DNA from: Bradyrhizobium sp. dw_411
GTDB lineage: Bacteria; Pseudomonadota; Alphaproteobacteria; Rhizobiales; Xanthobacteraceae
Length of the DNA stretch: 64,000 bases
Assembly (NCBI RefSeq): GCF_018449695.1
Contig: NZ_JAAVUY010000020.1
Location: forward strand, 62,001-126,000
Direction of reading: 5' to 3'
This document shows positions 52,999 through 61,605 of the stretch, in pieces. Each line of letters begins with the position of its first letter. The stretch's first letter is position 1. The position numbers and the translations under genes are program-made. The notes under the pieces were generated by a model, which did not search any database, was not told the origin of the DNA, and saw only the letters and a program-made list of their open reading frames with translations.

Positions 52999-54207
52999 AT
53001 GGCGAGGGTATTCGGGCGAGGTATCTACGTTTGTGCAGCGCTTGCTTTGTTCATGCAAACGGCGGCAGCCGCTGAAACCATCAGGATTGGCGTACTGAAC
53101 GACCAATCCGGCGTGTTTGCCGACAATGGTGGTGTCGGCTCGGTGGCAGCCGCAAAACTCGCGGCTGAAGATTTTGGCGGCGAAATTTTGGGGCAGAAGA
53201 TCGAAGTCATTTCCGCGGATCACCAAAACAAGCCCGATATAGCGGCATCGATCGCACGCCGATGGTTCGATACCGAGGGCGTCGATGTGGTCGCCGATGG
53301 CGCGGCGTCTTCGGCCGGTTTTGCGATACTCGAAGTCGCACGACAGAAGAACAGGATCTTCGTCATCAGCGGCCCCGGCTCGTCCGACTTCACCGGCAAA
53401 TCCTGTTCGCCAGTCAGCTTCCACTTCAACTACGACACTTATGCCTTGTCCAAGCTGACGAGCGAGGCGATCACCAAGGCGGGCGGCGACTCCTGGTTTT
53501 TCGTTACGGCTGACTATGCCTTTGGGCACGCGCTGCAACGCGACGCCACCAGGTTCATCGAAAGTGCCGGCGGAAAGGTCGTCGGTTCGGCAGCACATCC
53601 GCTCGGGACTGCCGATATGGCGTCGTTCCTGTTGCAAGCGCAGGGTTCGAAGGCCAAGGTCGTAGGTCTCGCCACTTCGGGCGCCGACGTTCAGACCGCG
53701 ATCAAGCAGGCAGGCGAATTCGGTATTGTCGAAGGCGGTCAGAAGCTGGCGGGGCTTCTGGTATTCATCACCGATGTCAACGTGCTCGGTCTGAAGGCCA
53801 CGCAAGGCCTGCAAATCGCGACTTCGTTCTACTGGGATTTGAACGAGGAAACCCGAGCCTGGGCGAAGCGATACTTCGCGATAACAGGCGGAAAAGTGCC
53901 GAGCATGGTGCAGGCCGGCGTCTACAGCGGCGTTCATCATTATCTGGCCGCGGTAAAAGCCGCGGGCACCAAGGATCCGACCGCCGTGGCCAAAAAGATG
54001 CACGAGATGAAGGTAAGCGACATGTACAACAAGGACGTTGTCGTGCGTCCAGACGGACGCGTCCTGCACACGATGTACCTGGTTCAGGTCAAGAAGCCTG
54101 ACGAGTCGAAGTACCGGTACGACTACTACAAGGTCATTACGACCTCGCCGGGCGAGCAGGCGTTTCGTCCCATGAGCGAAGGCAACTGCCCGCTTGTCAA
54201 CAATTGA
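52999..54207 (+). CDS. LivK-type (branched-chain amino acid family) periplasmic binding protein
   Basis: A 402-residue type I binding protein. The signal peptide ends near MQTAAAAE. The mature part starts TIRIGVLNDQSGVFADNGGVGSVAAAKLAAEDFGGEILGQKIEVISADHQNKPD, typical of LivJ/LivK and aromatic-acid (urea/amide) binding relatives. It has FVTADYAFGHALQRDATRF at the second domain start. No LivHMGF genes are in the window apart from the LivF remnant at 33.6 kb. The ligand is unknown but likely a carboxylate or amide, given the neighbours. Confidence 0.92.
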   Translation: MARVFGRGIYVCAALALFMQTAAAAETIRIGVLNDQSGVFADNGGVGSVAAAKLAAEDFGGEILGQKIEVISADHQNKPDIAASIARRWFDTEGVDVVADGAASSAGFAILEVARQKNRIFVISGPGSSDFTGKSCSPVSFHFNYDTYALSKLTSEAITKAGGDSWFFVTADYAFGHALQRDATRFIESAGGKVVGSAAHPLGTADMASFLLQAQGSKAKVVGLATSGADVQTAIKQAGEFGIVEGGQKLAGLLVFITDVNVLGLKATQGLQIATSFYWDLNEETRAWAKRYFAITGGKVPSMVQAGVYSGVHHYLAAVKAAGTKDPTAVAKKMHEMKVSDMYNKDVVVRPDGRVLHTMYLVQVKKPDESKYRYDYYKVITTSPGEQAFRPMSEGNCPLVNN

Positions 54208-54282
54208 GCGGTTCCAGGTATCGTAGGCGTGGCATGCCCGTGCCGGTCGATAGACATTGAGATGAATGCAAAGGAGAATTGT

Positions 54283-55170
54283 ATGACAGGTGCTATTGGC
54301 TTTATCGGTCTCGGCGTGATGGGCGAGCCGATGTGCCGCAACCTGGCCAACAAATCGGGCAAATCTGTCATTGGGTTTGATCGCGTCGATGCGCCGCTGG
54401 AAAGGCTCGCGGGCTTTGGCGTCAAGCGAGCCGTCTCGCTGGCAGAACTGGCGAAACAGGCCGATGTAATCTTCATGGCGCTGCCCAGCGGAAGGCATGT
54501 GCAGGCGGTTTGTGAGGGCGATGATGGCCTGCTTGGACATGCCGGGGTGAGGCACACCATCGTTGATCTCGGTACCTCTCCGGTAGAAGCGAGCCGCGAA
54601 CTGGCCAAGCGCTTTGCCGCCAAGGGGGCAAACTATGCGGATGCACCGATTGCGCGAACCCGTCAGGCGGCGGAGACCGGCACCTTGAGCGTGATGGTTG
54701 GTGCCGATGCCGCCACGTTCGCCATGTTGCAGCCGCTGATCGCGACTTTTGCCACAGACATCACCCATTGCGGCGCGGTCGGCGCCGGACAGGTCGTAAA
54801 AATTCTCAATAACATGGTGCTGATGCAGACCGTGGTCGCGCTCGGCGAGGCGCTGGAAACAGCCAAGCGGGCGGGCCTGGATGCCAAGCTACTGTTCGAG
54901 ACGCTTTCCAAGGGTTCCGCAGACAGCTTCGCGCTGCGCAACCATGGCATGAAGGCGATGCTGCCAGATACGTTTCCGGAGCGAGCCTTCTCGACCGAAT
55001 ATGCCCGCAAGGATATCGCCTACGCGCTCGATCTCGGGAGGTCGGTAGACCTCAAGCTCGAAGGCGCGGAATTGGCTGACAAGCTTCTCGGCAAGGCAAT
55101 TGAGGCGGGATTTGGCGATCTTTATTGGCCGGTGTTGGCGCGCATCATCAAAGGGTCGCAAACGGCCTGA
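54283..55170 (+). CDS. Beta-hydroxyacid dehydrogenase (3-hydroxyisobutyrate dehydrogenase family)
   Basis: A 295-residue NAD(P)-dependent enzyme. The N-terminal Rossmann motif is GFIGLGVMGEPMCRNL, the substrate region DAPIARTRQAAETGTLSVMVGG-like (DAPIARTRQAAETGTLSVMV) and the catalytic Lys lies in GAVGAGQVVKILNNMVLMQ. It oxidises a 3-hydroxy acid or reduces a semialdehyde such as tartronate semialdehyde. ATG 54283 is chosen, with AAAGGAG upstream; the frame also extends to 54229. It lies between the LivK-type gene and the IclR gene. Confidence 0.92.
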   Translation: MTGAIGFIGLGVMGEPMCRNLANKSGKSVIGFDRVDAPLERLAGFGVKRAVSLAELAKQADVIFMALPSGRHVQAVCEGDDGLLGHAGVRHTIVDLGTSPVEASRELAKRFAAKGANYADAPIARTRQAAETGTLSVMVGADAATFAMLQPLIATFATDITHCGAVGAGQVVKILNNMVLMQTVVALGEALETAKRAGLDAKLLFETLSKGSADSFALRNHGMKAMLPDTFPERAFSTEYARKDIAYALDLGRSVDLKLEGAELADKLLGKAIEAGFGDLYWPVLARIIKGSQTA

Positions 55171-55181
55171 CGGGAAGTTTG

Positions 55182-55925
55182 ATGAAGAAATCAGCAGCAA
55201 GATCGACGGCGGTACACGTGCCGGAGCCTGACGCAGCAGAGGGAGTTGCGGCCGTTGAGCGAGCGCTCTCGGTCGTCGCTGCACTGGAAACGTCGGATCA
55301 GCCGGTGACGTTGGCCGAAATCGCCGTCCGCACCGGCTTCTACAAGAGTACGATCCTGCGTCTGTTGGTGTCGCTGATCTCCTGGGGATATGTTACCCGG
55401 CTGCCAAACGGGACTTACGATCTCGGCCCGACGGCCTTTCGCCTTGGCGTGGCTTTCACACGGAAAAATGCGCTCGGTCACCACGTTGTGCCCGCGCTTC
55501 AGCGATTGGTCGAGCTTGGTACCGAAAGTGCATCATTCCACGTGCGCCAGGACGCCGAGAACCGTGTCTGCCTGTTCCGTGTGAATTCGCGCCACGCAAC
55601 GCTCGATCGCGTTGAAGCGGGCCATAGCTACGCGTTATTGCGGGGCGCCGCCGGTCACATCATCCTGGCTTATGCCGGCAGTACCGGCCCGCGATACGAG
55701 GCTATCCGCGTCAGCGGTTTCGACGTTTCGCTCGGCGAGCGGGATCCGAGTTGCGCCGCGGTGGCGGCCCCGGTCTTCGGACCGCGCGATACGCTCGTGG
55801 GAGTGATCTCGCTATCGGGACCGCGCGAGCGTTTCGGTAAGGGCGAGATTGCGAAGATGAAACGCCTGCTCGGCCCAGCCGCCGAAGAACTCACAGACAA
55901 CTTCGGTGGGATATGGCCATTCTGA
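55182..55925 (+). CDS. IclR-family transcriptional regulator
   Basis: A 247-residue factor. The winged helix is VERALSVVAALETSDQPVTLAEIAVRTGFYKSTILRLLVSLISWGYVTRLPNGTYDLGP (about 22-80) and the C-terminal GAF-like ligand domain includes RVEAGHSYALLRGAAGHIILAYAG and SLGERDPSCAAVAAPVFGPRDTLVGVISLSGP. ATG 55182 follows GGGAAG and is preferred over 55125. It lies in the operon and is the best candidate regulator for the tctC promoter at 50.7 kb and itself. Confidence 0.92.
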   Translation: MKKSAARSTAVHVPEPDAAEGVAAVERALSVVAALETSDQPVTLAEIAVRTGFYKSTILRLLVSLISWGYVTRLPNGTYDLGPTAFRLGVAFTRKNALGHHVVPALQRLVELGTESASFHVRQDAENRVCLFRVNSRHATLDRVEAGHSYALLRGAAGHIILAYAGSTGPRYEAIRVSGFDVSLGERDPSCAAVAAPVFGPRDTLVGVISLSGPRERFGKGEIAKMKRLLGPAAEELTDNFGGIWPF

Positions 55926-55981
55926 CGTTGAGCGCAGAGTCTCCTTTTTCATTTGCAGGCCTACCCGGGAATTCCTGAGAC

Positions 55982-57346
55982 ATGACGGCATTTGACCCAA
56001 CTTCCGTAACACACGACATGGCTCGGTTCGCGCTCGCACTGGACTGGCCAAGCCTGCCCGAACCCGTGCGCCGTGAAGCGCCGCGGGCCTGGATGAACTG
56101 GATAGCCTGCGCTGTCGGCGCAGCGCGCATGCCCGTCATGGACGCCGCCGTGCGCGGTATCCAGGCGATGGAGCAGGCTGGCGAGGCCGGCTTGCTTGGG
56201 CGCGGCGAGAGTATCAGCGTGTCGAACGCCGCTCTTCTTAACTGTCTGGGCTCGTCGGCGCAGACCTACGACGACACCCATCTGGCCACCATCACGCACC
56301 CGACCGGACCGGTCGCCGGGGCCGCATTGGCCGTGGCCTGCAAGCGGGCTTCGATGGGCGCGCCCGTAGCGGGCCGCGACCTGCTGATCGCGCTAGTGGC
56401 AGGGCTGGAACTCGAATGCCGCGTGAGCTGCGCGATCGCCGCGGGTGGCAGCCGGCAGGGCTGGTACATGACTGGCCTGTCCGGCGGCATCGGGGCGGCT
56501 GTGGCCGCTGGACTGCTGCTCAATCTGGATCACGAGCGGTTGGTCTCGGCGCTGGGCTTGGCCGCGACGCAGGCCGGCGGCCTTCGCGCCACGCACGGCA
56601 GCATGGCGATCACCTACGTGCCGGGCATGGCGGCGCGCAATGGAGTGGCCGCGGCCTACATGGCCTCGGCCGGCTTCGACTGCGGTTCGATTGCCGTGGA
56701 CGGGCGCAACGGCTTACTGCAAGTGCTGACCGGCGCGACCGACGCCGGGCCGATCCGCATGGAGCTTGGAACGCGCTACGAATTTCTCAACAACACCTAC
56801 AAACCTTATCCGTGCGGCATTGTCATCCATCCTGCTATCGATGCCTGCCTGGACCTGGCGCGTGTGCAGGGCGTCAAAGCCGAGGACATCGATCGCGTCG
56901 ACATGCGGGTACATCCCGACGCCTTGAACCTGTGCTGGCGCAAATTGCCCGACAATGCGATGGACGCGCAGGTCAGCCTGTTTCATTGGACAGCGGCGGT
57001 GCTGGTACACGGTGCAGCCGGTTTGGCTCAGGGCGACATCGCTTGCGTGCTCGACCCGCGTGTCCGCGCACTGCAAGAGCGCATGAAAGCCGAGGCGGTC
57101 GTCGCGATGAGCGACAACGAGGCCGAGGTCTCGATCCGTTTGAAGAACGGCCAGTTGCTGACCAGCCACATCGACAACGCGACGGGCAGCGTCACCAATC
57201 CGATGACGGATACGCAATTGATGGAGAAATTCCGTGGTCTAGTGGGCCCCGTGTTGGGCGGGACGAATTCGCACCGCTTGTTGCAGGCCTGCTTGAACAT
57301 CGAGTCGACCAAGGACGTTTCAGCGATCGTCGCGCTTAGTCGCTAA
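55982..57346 (+). CDS. MmgE/PrpD-family protein
   Basis: A 454-residue member of the PrpD/MmgE superfamily, which includes 2-methylcitrate dehydratase, cis-aconitate decarboxylase and iminodisuccinate epimerase. Recognisable are AVGAARMPVMDAAVRGIQAM, SSAQTYDDTHLATITHPTGPVAGAAL (active-site region, near 95-120) and TYKPYPCGIVIHPAIDACLDLAR in the C-terminal domain. It probably dehydrates or decarboxylates a polycarboxylic acid in the pathway. No prpB or prpC is nearby, so propionate use is not indicated. It is co-directional with tctC 57389. Confidence 0.9.
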   Translation: MTAFDPTSVTHDMARFALALDWPSLPEPVRREAPRAWMNWIACAVGAARMPVMDAAVRGIQAMEQAGEAGLLGRGESISVSNAALLNCLGSSAQTYDDTHLATITHPTGPVAGAALAVACKRASMGAPVAGRDLLIALVAGLELECRVSCAIAAGGSRQGWYMTGLSGGIGAAVAAGLLLNLDHERLVSALGLAATQAGGLRATHGSMAITYVPGMAARNGVAAAYMASAGFDCGSIAVDGRNGLLQVLTGATDAGPIRMELGTRYEFLNNTYKPYPCGIVIHPAIDACLDLARVQGVKAEDIDRVDMRVHPDALNLCWRKLPDNAMDAQVSLFHWTAAVLVHGAAGLAQGDIACVLDPRVRALQERMKAEAVVAMSDNEAEVSIRLKNGQLLTSHIDNATGSVTNPMTDTQLMEKFRGLVGPVLGGTNSHRLLQACLNIESTKDVSAIVALSR

Positions 57347-57388
57347 ACCGGATCGGTCGGCCTGTAAGGTCAACCAAGGAGAAACGCG

Positions 57389-58381
57389 ATGAAAACACAC
57401 GACAAGCGTTGTTGGCTGGCGGTCCTTTGCGGCGCCGGTATCGCGGGAGCCGCCTTGTTCTCCCAGGCGGCGGTTGGTGCAGAATTTCCGGATCACACGA
57501 TCACGCTGGTCGTTGGCTTTTCGCCAGGCGGCTCAAACGACATCACGGCGCGTGTCATTTCCCAGCCGCTTTCAGAGCGACTGGGTGTGCCGGTCATCGT
57601 GGAAAATCGCGTCGGCGCGGCCGGCGTCATCAGTGGCCAGCACGTGGCTCAGTCGAAACCCGACGGCTACACGTTGGGGGTGATGAGCGCGAGCCCACTT
57701 GTCGTCACGCCACATACGCTGGCGAAGTTGCCGTACGACACGAAGAAGGATTTCACGGGTGTCAGCCTGATAGGCCTCACACCGGAGATTTTGGCAATCA
57801 ATCCCCGCCTGCCTGTGGCCAATCTTGCCGAACTGGTCAAACTGGCCAGGACCCGCAGCGTGACGCTGGCATCGGCGGGCGTCGGCGGCCTGCCGCACAT
57901 GGCGATCGAACTTCTAAAGAGCGCAACGCCGGGTACGAACATCGTGCACGTTCCCTATAAGGGCGCGGCGCCCGCCGTGACGGATGCGCTGGCCGGCCAC
58001 GTGGACGGCGTGACGGTTGATTTGCCCGCGGTGTCCAACCAGATCGCGGACGGCCAACTGCGTGGCATCGCGGCGGCCAACGACAAGCGTTCCGCCTTTT
58101 TGCCAGATCTTCCGACCGCGGCCGAACAAGGTGTGCAGGGTTTCGTCGCAGTCAACTGGATTGGCGTGATCGCACCGGCCCGCACGCCTCAGCCGGTGAT
58201 CGACAAGCTGCACGCTGCGCTCGTGCAAATTATGCAGCAAGCTCAGGTCAAGGACGCCTTGGCGAAGGCCGCGGTGGAGGTTTCAGTGAGCGAGACGCCC
58301 GCCGCATTCCAGAAGTTCATCGGCGTCGAAGACGAGAAGTGGGCCGGGATCGTCAAGGCAGCCGGGGTCGAAGCCGAGTGA
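57389..58381 (+). CDS. TctC/Bug-family periplasmic binding protein, second copy
   Basis: A 330-residue protein with a signal peptide (MKTHDKRCWLAVLCGAGIAG to AAVGAE). The mature part begins FPDHTITLVVGFSPGGSNDITARVISQPLSERL with the same architecture as the copy at 50754 but low identity. The motif ENRVGAAGVISGQHVAQSKPDGYTL is present. Two such proteins at the ends of the block suggest two related ligands, or one for uptake and one for sensing. AAGGAG lies 7 nt before the ATG. No membrane partners are encoded here. Confidence 0.93.
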   Translation: MKTHDKRCWLAVLCGAGIAGAALFSQAAVGAEFPDHTITLVVGFSPGGSNDITARVISQPLSERLGVPVIVENRVGAAGVISGQHVAQSKPDGYTLGVMSASPLVVTPHTLAKLPYDTKKDFTGVSLIGLTPEILAINPRLPVANLAELVKLARTRSVTLASAGVGGLPHMAIELLKSATPGTNIVHVPYKGAAPAVTDALAGHVDGVTVDLPAVSNQIADGQLRGIAAANDKRSAFLPDLPTAAEQGVQGFVAVNWIGVIAPARTPQPVIDKLHAALVQIMQQAQVKDALAKAAVEVSVSETPAAFQKFIGVEDEKWAGIVKAAGVEAE

Positions 58382-58430
58382 TCGCCCGCTTCGTACCCCT
58401 CTCGGGGATGAAGCCGTCAGCGCCCGGATT

Positions 58431-59414
58431 TTAAGCCGTCCTCTTGTTGAGCGGCGCTGGTTCCTGTTGATTCAAGATGATGCGAAACTGCGCGACGATC
58501 TCGCTGGCTATCTGGCTTTGCAGCTTCAGCGTATCGTGGACATCCCCCTCGTAGCTCCGGGCCCAGACGTCTCTCCCGGTGAGCGCATCGATCAACCGTG
58601 CGTTAATTCGAACCCGGTCACCCGAAAGCAACACAGAACCTTTCACCACGGCGTCGACGTTCAATTCTCGGGCGATCTCGCCCAGTGGCTGGCGCGTGCC
58701 CTTGTAGCCCTGAGCCAACGCCGAGGAGACCACCCGTAATCGTCTGATCTGCGCCAGGTTGGTGATCAATTCGTCGGTCATACCGTCGGCGAAGAACTCC
58801 TGCGAGGCATCACTGGAGACGTTTTGCAGCGGCAGCACTACGATTGAGTGAATGGTCTTTGCGACGTGGGTCCAGGGATAGAAAATCGTCGACAAGGAGA
58901 TTGCAAGCACAGGCACGATGCCGATCATCCGCCAGGCAAAGGAACGCAGCTTCAACTGGGGTAGCAGGATGGCGTCATTGAGGCGTGGCAGATCGGGGAT
59001 TTTCTGCACGATGAGATCGTCTGCAGGGATCTTCGTTGGCGTCTCGTCTGTAACCGCGACTTTCGGTTGCTCGGCGCCCACAACTGTAACTTCGGCAAGA
59101 AACCTGTAGCCACGGCGAGCGACGGTTTCGATGAATCGGGGATTCTCGGCAGAATCTCCCAGTGCTTCGCGAATCTTGCTAATTGCCTTGTTGAGGCCGT
59201 GATCGAAGTCGACGGTCGTCTCCGGCCAAAGCTTGAGGTGCAATTCCTCCCGGGTGACCAACGCTCCCGGCTGCTCCAGCAGCATGACCAGCAACTGGAA
59301 TGGCTGATCCTGCAATCTGACGCGTCTGCCAAGCTTCGTCAGTTCACCGGTTCGAAGATGAACCTCGAAAACTCCGAATTTATAATTCCGGACGGATAGC
59401 TCGGCTTGCTGCAT
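58431..59414 (-). CDS. CadC/ToxR-like membrane-bound winged-helix regulator
   Basis: A 327-residue protein. The N-terminal OmpR-type winged helix has QPFQLLVMLLEQPGALVTREELHLKLWPETTVDFDHGLNKAISKIREALGD and the wing FIETVARRGYRFLAEV (about 35-108). A single membrane segment (MIGIVPVLAISLSTIFYPWT, near 165-185) separates it from a C-terminal part like TolB or FlgO N-domains (FFADGMTDELITNLAQIRRL). It would sense a periplasmic signal. The partner proteins usual for adenylate-cyclase-like versions are absent. ATG 59414 is chosen over TTG 59456. Confidence 0.86.
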   Translation of the reverse strand: MQQAELSVRNYKFGVFEVHLRTGELTKLGRRVRLQDQPFQLLVMLLEQPGALVTREELHLKLWPETTVDFDHGLNKAISKIREALGDSAENPRFIETVARRGYRFLAEVTVVGAEQPKVAVTDETPTKIPADDLIVQKIPDLPRLNDAILLPQLKLRSFAWRMIGIVPVLAISLSTIFYPWTHVAKTIHSIVVLPLQNVSSDASQEFFADGMTDELITNLAQIRRLRVVSSALAQGYKGTRQPLGEIARELNVDAVVKGSVLLSGDRVRINARLIDALTGRDVWARSYEGDVHDTLKLQSQIASEIVAQFRIILNQQEPAPLNKRTA

Positions 59415-59655
59415 GGAATTCGGTAACCTGTGTGGAGTTCGACGCGGCCCGAGCAACAGTCAGGAGCTTCGCCCCCTAGGTAGATCGGCTTTTCAGCAGA
59501 AGTTGCCGGACGTCACAATTAAATTATCTGCGAGGTCTTCGAGATCTCAGAGCCCGTAAATCCCGTTACACGCAGGCTATAGTTGCATCACGAAGACGGC
59601 ATTTCAGAAATTGGCTTGGGAGCGCAGATGCCATGGTGACAGACCCGTCGCGCCA

Positions 59656-60267
59656 TTACTGACGACATCGGGCCTGTCGTGCTTCGCTTTTCGCCAGGTT
59701 CTTGGAAAACCGGTTACGCGTCCGGGCCAGCCGCGACATGACCGTGCCGATCGGCACCTTGGTTCGCTCGGAAATCTCGCGATAGGACAGCCCGTGGACA
59801 TCGCGCAATATTATCGTCTCACGGAATCGAACCGGCAAAGCAGCAACGGCCGTCTCCATGTCGGATATCGCCATCACGATCGTTTCGGAATCCGGCTCGC
59901 CGGGATCTGCCTGAGCGATCTCGACTTCTTCGAGATTGTCGACCGTGAATACGATTGCGGGACGATTTTTGCGTATCCACGTATAGGCGGTATTACGCGT
60001 GATGGCCATTACCCAGACGCGCGCACTGCCGTCCTCGACGTTACCGACGGCACGGAACGCACGCAGACTGGCTTCCTGCAACGCGTCCTCGGCATCGTCG
60101 CGACTTCCTGTAATCCGGTAAGCCAGCGCGTAGGCCTCGCCGAGGTGCGGCAGCACCAGCCTTGAGAAGCGCGCGTGATTGTCGTCCTGCGGACTGGATT
60201 TGCCTACTATTATGCTTTTTTGCAGCGAGCCCGACGGACGCCCCGTGCGAGCGAAGAAGGAAGACAT
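59656..60267 (-). CDS. ECF-type RNA polymerase sigma factor
   Basis: A 203-residue group 4 sigma factor. Region 2 is LVLPHLGEAYALAYRITGSRDDAEDALQEASLRAFRAV (about 37-75) and region 4 is AALPVRFRETIILRDVHGLSYREISERTKVPIGTVMSRLARTRNRF. The linker holds many acidic residues. No anti-sigma (zinc-binding or FecR-like) gene is adjacent, and the neighbour at 58431 on the same strand, 241 bases away, is a membrane regulator. It may be controlled in some other way, perhaps through that regulator. ATG 60267 has GGAGG upstream, preferred over 60348. Confidence 0.9.
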   Translation of the reverse strand: MSSFFARTGRPSGSLQKSIIVGKSSPQDDNHARFSRLVLPHLGEAYALAYRITGSRDDAEDALQEASLRAFRAVGNVEDGSARVWVMAITRNTAYTWIRKNRPAIVFTVDNLEEVEIAQADPGEPDSETIVMAISDMETAVAALPVRFRETIILRDVHGLSYREISERTKVPIGTVMSRLARTRNRFSKNLAKSEARQARCRQ

Positions 60268-60794
60268 GGCAGCCTCCGAGTGATCGACTAATCCAAAAAA
60301 TTTCGTTCGTGTGATTTCGAACGTGATTTGGACGCCGTATCCCTTCAATGGACTGCCTGTCCCATCGTCATGGACAGTGAGTACCCTAAAACACCCAATT
60401 AAACCAAAAGCTTATACTCTGGACATCTCTGCGGATCCTCCGGTTTCTGAGGAATATCCGCAACGGGATTTGCCTCCCTTCAGCGCGCTTTGCGTTTTGC
60501 GCGGCTGCCGAGGTCGGGCCGGCACTTCGTCGTCGCCGGCAGGCGTCGAATAACCTCCCGCACGGCTCTGTTCATTCAACCGGCCAACGTTCAATGGACA
60601 AACGCGGCGTGATCTACTTTCGTGTCTTGCCTCGTTTTGGGAAAACCAATCCCTGTATCTCCCCGGCGCAACGGATTGATGTGTGGCTGTTCCGGCCGGA
60701 ACGCGACATCGCGAACGACCCGCAGGCGGCCTTTCCAAATTATGACCCGCGGATTAAAGATGCGCGGCCGCTTCCGCGGCGGGAAGCGCGTTGA
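60268..60794. other. Gap between divergent ECF sigma and DeoR genes
   Basis: 527 bases. It contains an inverted pair TGCGGAT (60430-60436) / ATCCGCA (60456-60462). A short plus-strand frame at 60594 runs to just before the DeoR start but shows no family features and is not annotated as a gene. Promoters for both flanking genes must lie here. Confidence 0.4.
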
Positions 60795-61601
60795 ATGAGT
60801 CAAAGCTACCAACCTAATTCGGAACCGATACCAGCCCATCGCCGTGCCATGATCCTGGAGCGGCTGCGGACGCTTGGTTCTGTTTCCATCAATGACCTCG
60901 CCGATTATCTGCAGGTTTCCGCCTCGACCGTCCGTCGCGATCTCGATGAGCTGATGCAGGAAGGCGCGCTGGAGCGCACCCACGGCGGCGCGATCAGTCC
61001 GCGGCGGCTGTTGTCGACCTTCGAGCCCGCCAATGCGGGCGCGGCCGCGACCAGCCAGAAGGCAGCGATCGGCAAGGAGGCCGCGCGGCGGATCGCGCCC
61101 GGCAGCAGCGTCATTCTCGATGCCGGATCGACGGTCGATGCCGCCGCACGGGCGCTGCTGGCGCTGGATATCGCGTTGACGATCGTCACCAACAGCCTCA
61201 GCGCGGCGGAGATGTGCGGGAAATCTTCAAAGCTTCGCGTTGTCGTCGTTGGCGGCACGCTTCGCAACGGTTCGGCCACGCTATGGGGAGAGCCGGGGCA
61301 GGGTTTTCTTTCGACGCTGCAGGCCGATCTCTGTCTGCTTGGCGCGCATGCCATCACCGGCGAGATCGTGACAGAATCCTCGATCGAAGGCGCCGACATC
61401 AAGCGCGCGCTGATGCGCGCGGCCCGGCAAACCATTCTGTTGGCCGATAGCGGCAAATTTCAGCCGCGCTCGTTCTGCGAAGTCTGCAACGTCAATACGC
61501 TCACAGAGATCATTACCGACGATGGTCTGTCCGCGGACCTGGCGCAGACGTTGCGGCGCTCGGAGGTCAAGCTGACGCTGGTGCCCGGTGGCGGAACGTA
61601 A
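60795..61601 (+). CDS. DeoR/GlpR-family regulator
   Basis: A 268-residue repressor of sugar metabolism genes. The DeoR helix-turn-helix is RAMILERLRTLGSVSINDLADYLQVSASTVRRDLDELMQEGALERTHGGA (about 17-66). The C-terminal DeoR sensor domain, a sugar-phosphate isomerase-like fold, begins KAAIGKEAARRIAPGSSVILDAGSTVDAAARALL. It probably responds to a phosphorylated intermediate of the genes it precedes. The next gene's start lies 4 bases after its stop, so it heads the operon. Confidence 0.92.
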   Translation: MSQSYQPNSEPIPAHRRAMILERLRTLGSVSINDLADYLQVSASTVRRDLDELMQEGALERTHGGAISPRRLLSTFEPANAGAAATSQKAAIGKEAARRIAPGSSVILDAGSTVDAAARALLALDIALTIVTNSLSAAEMCGKSSKLRVVVVGGTLRNGSATLWGEPGQGFLSTLQADLCLLGAHAITGEIVTESSIEGADIKRALMRAARQTILLADSGKFQPRSFCEVCNVNTLTEIITDDGLSADLAQTLRRSEVKLTLVPGGGT

Positions 61602-61605
61602 GGCG

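Noticed and set aside
52885..54768. 627-residue minus-strand frame
   Set aside because: Antisense to the LivK-type binding protein and the dehydrogenase, both clear on the plus strand; its translation is rich in Arg, His and Asp as expected of a shadow.
56416..57339. 307-residue plus frame inside the MmgE/PrpD gene
   Set aside because: It is in another frame of an intact gene and has an Arg-rich composition typical of frame shadows.
60594..60794. 66-residue frame just before the DeoR gene
   Set aside because: No family features; its Arg/Pro-rich end and lack of a ribosome binding site suggest chance.
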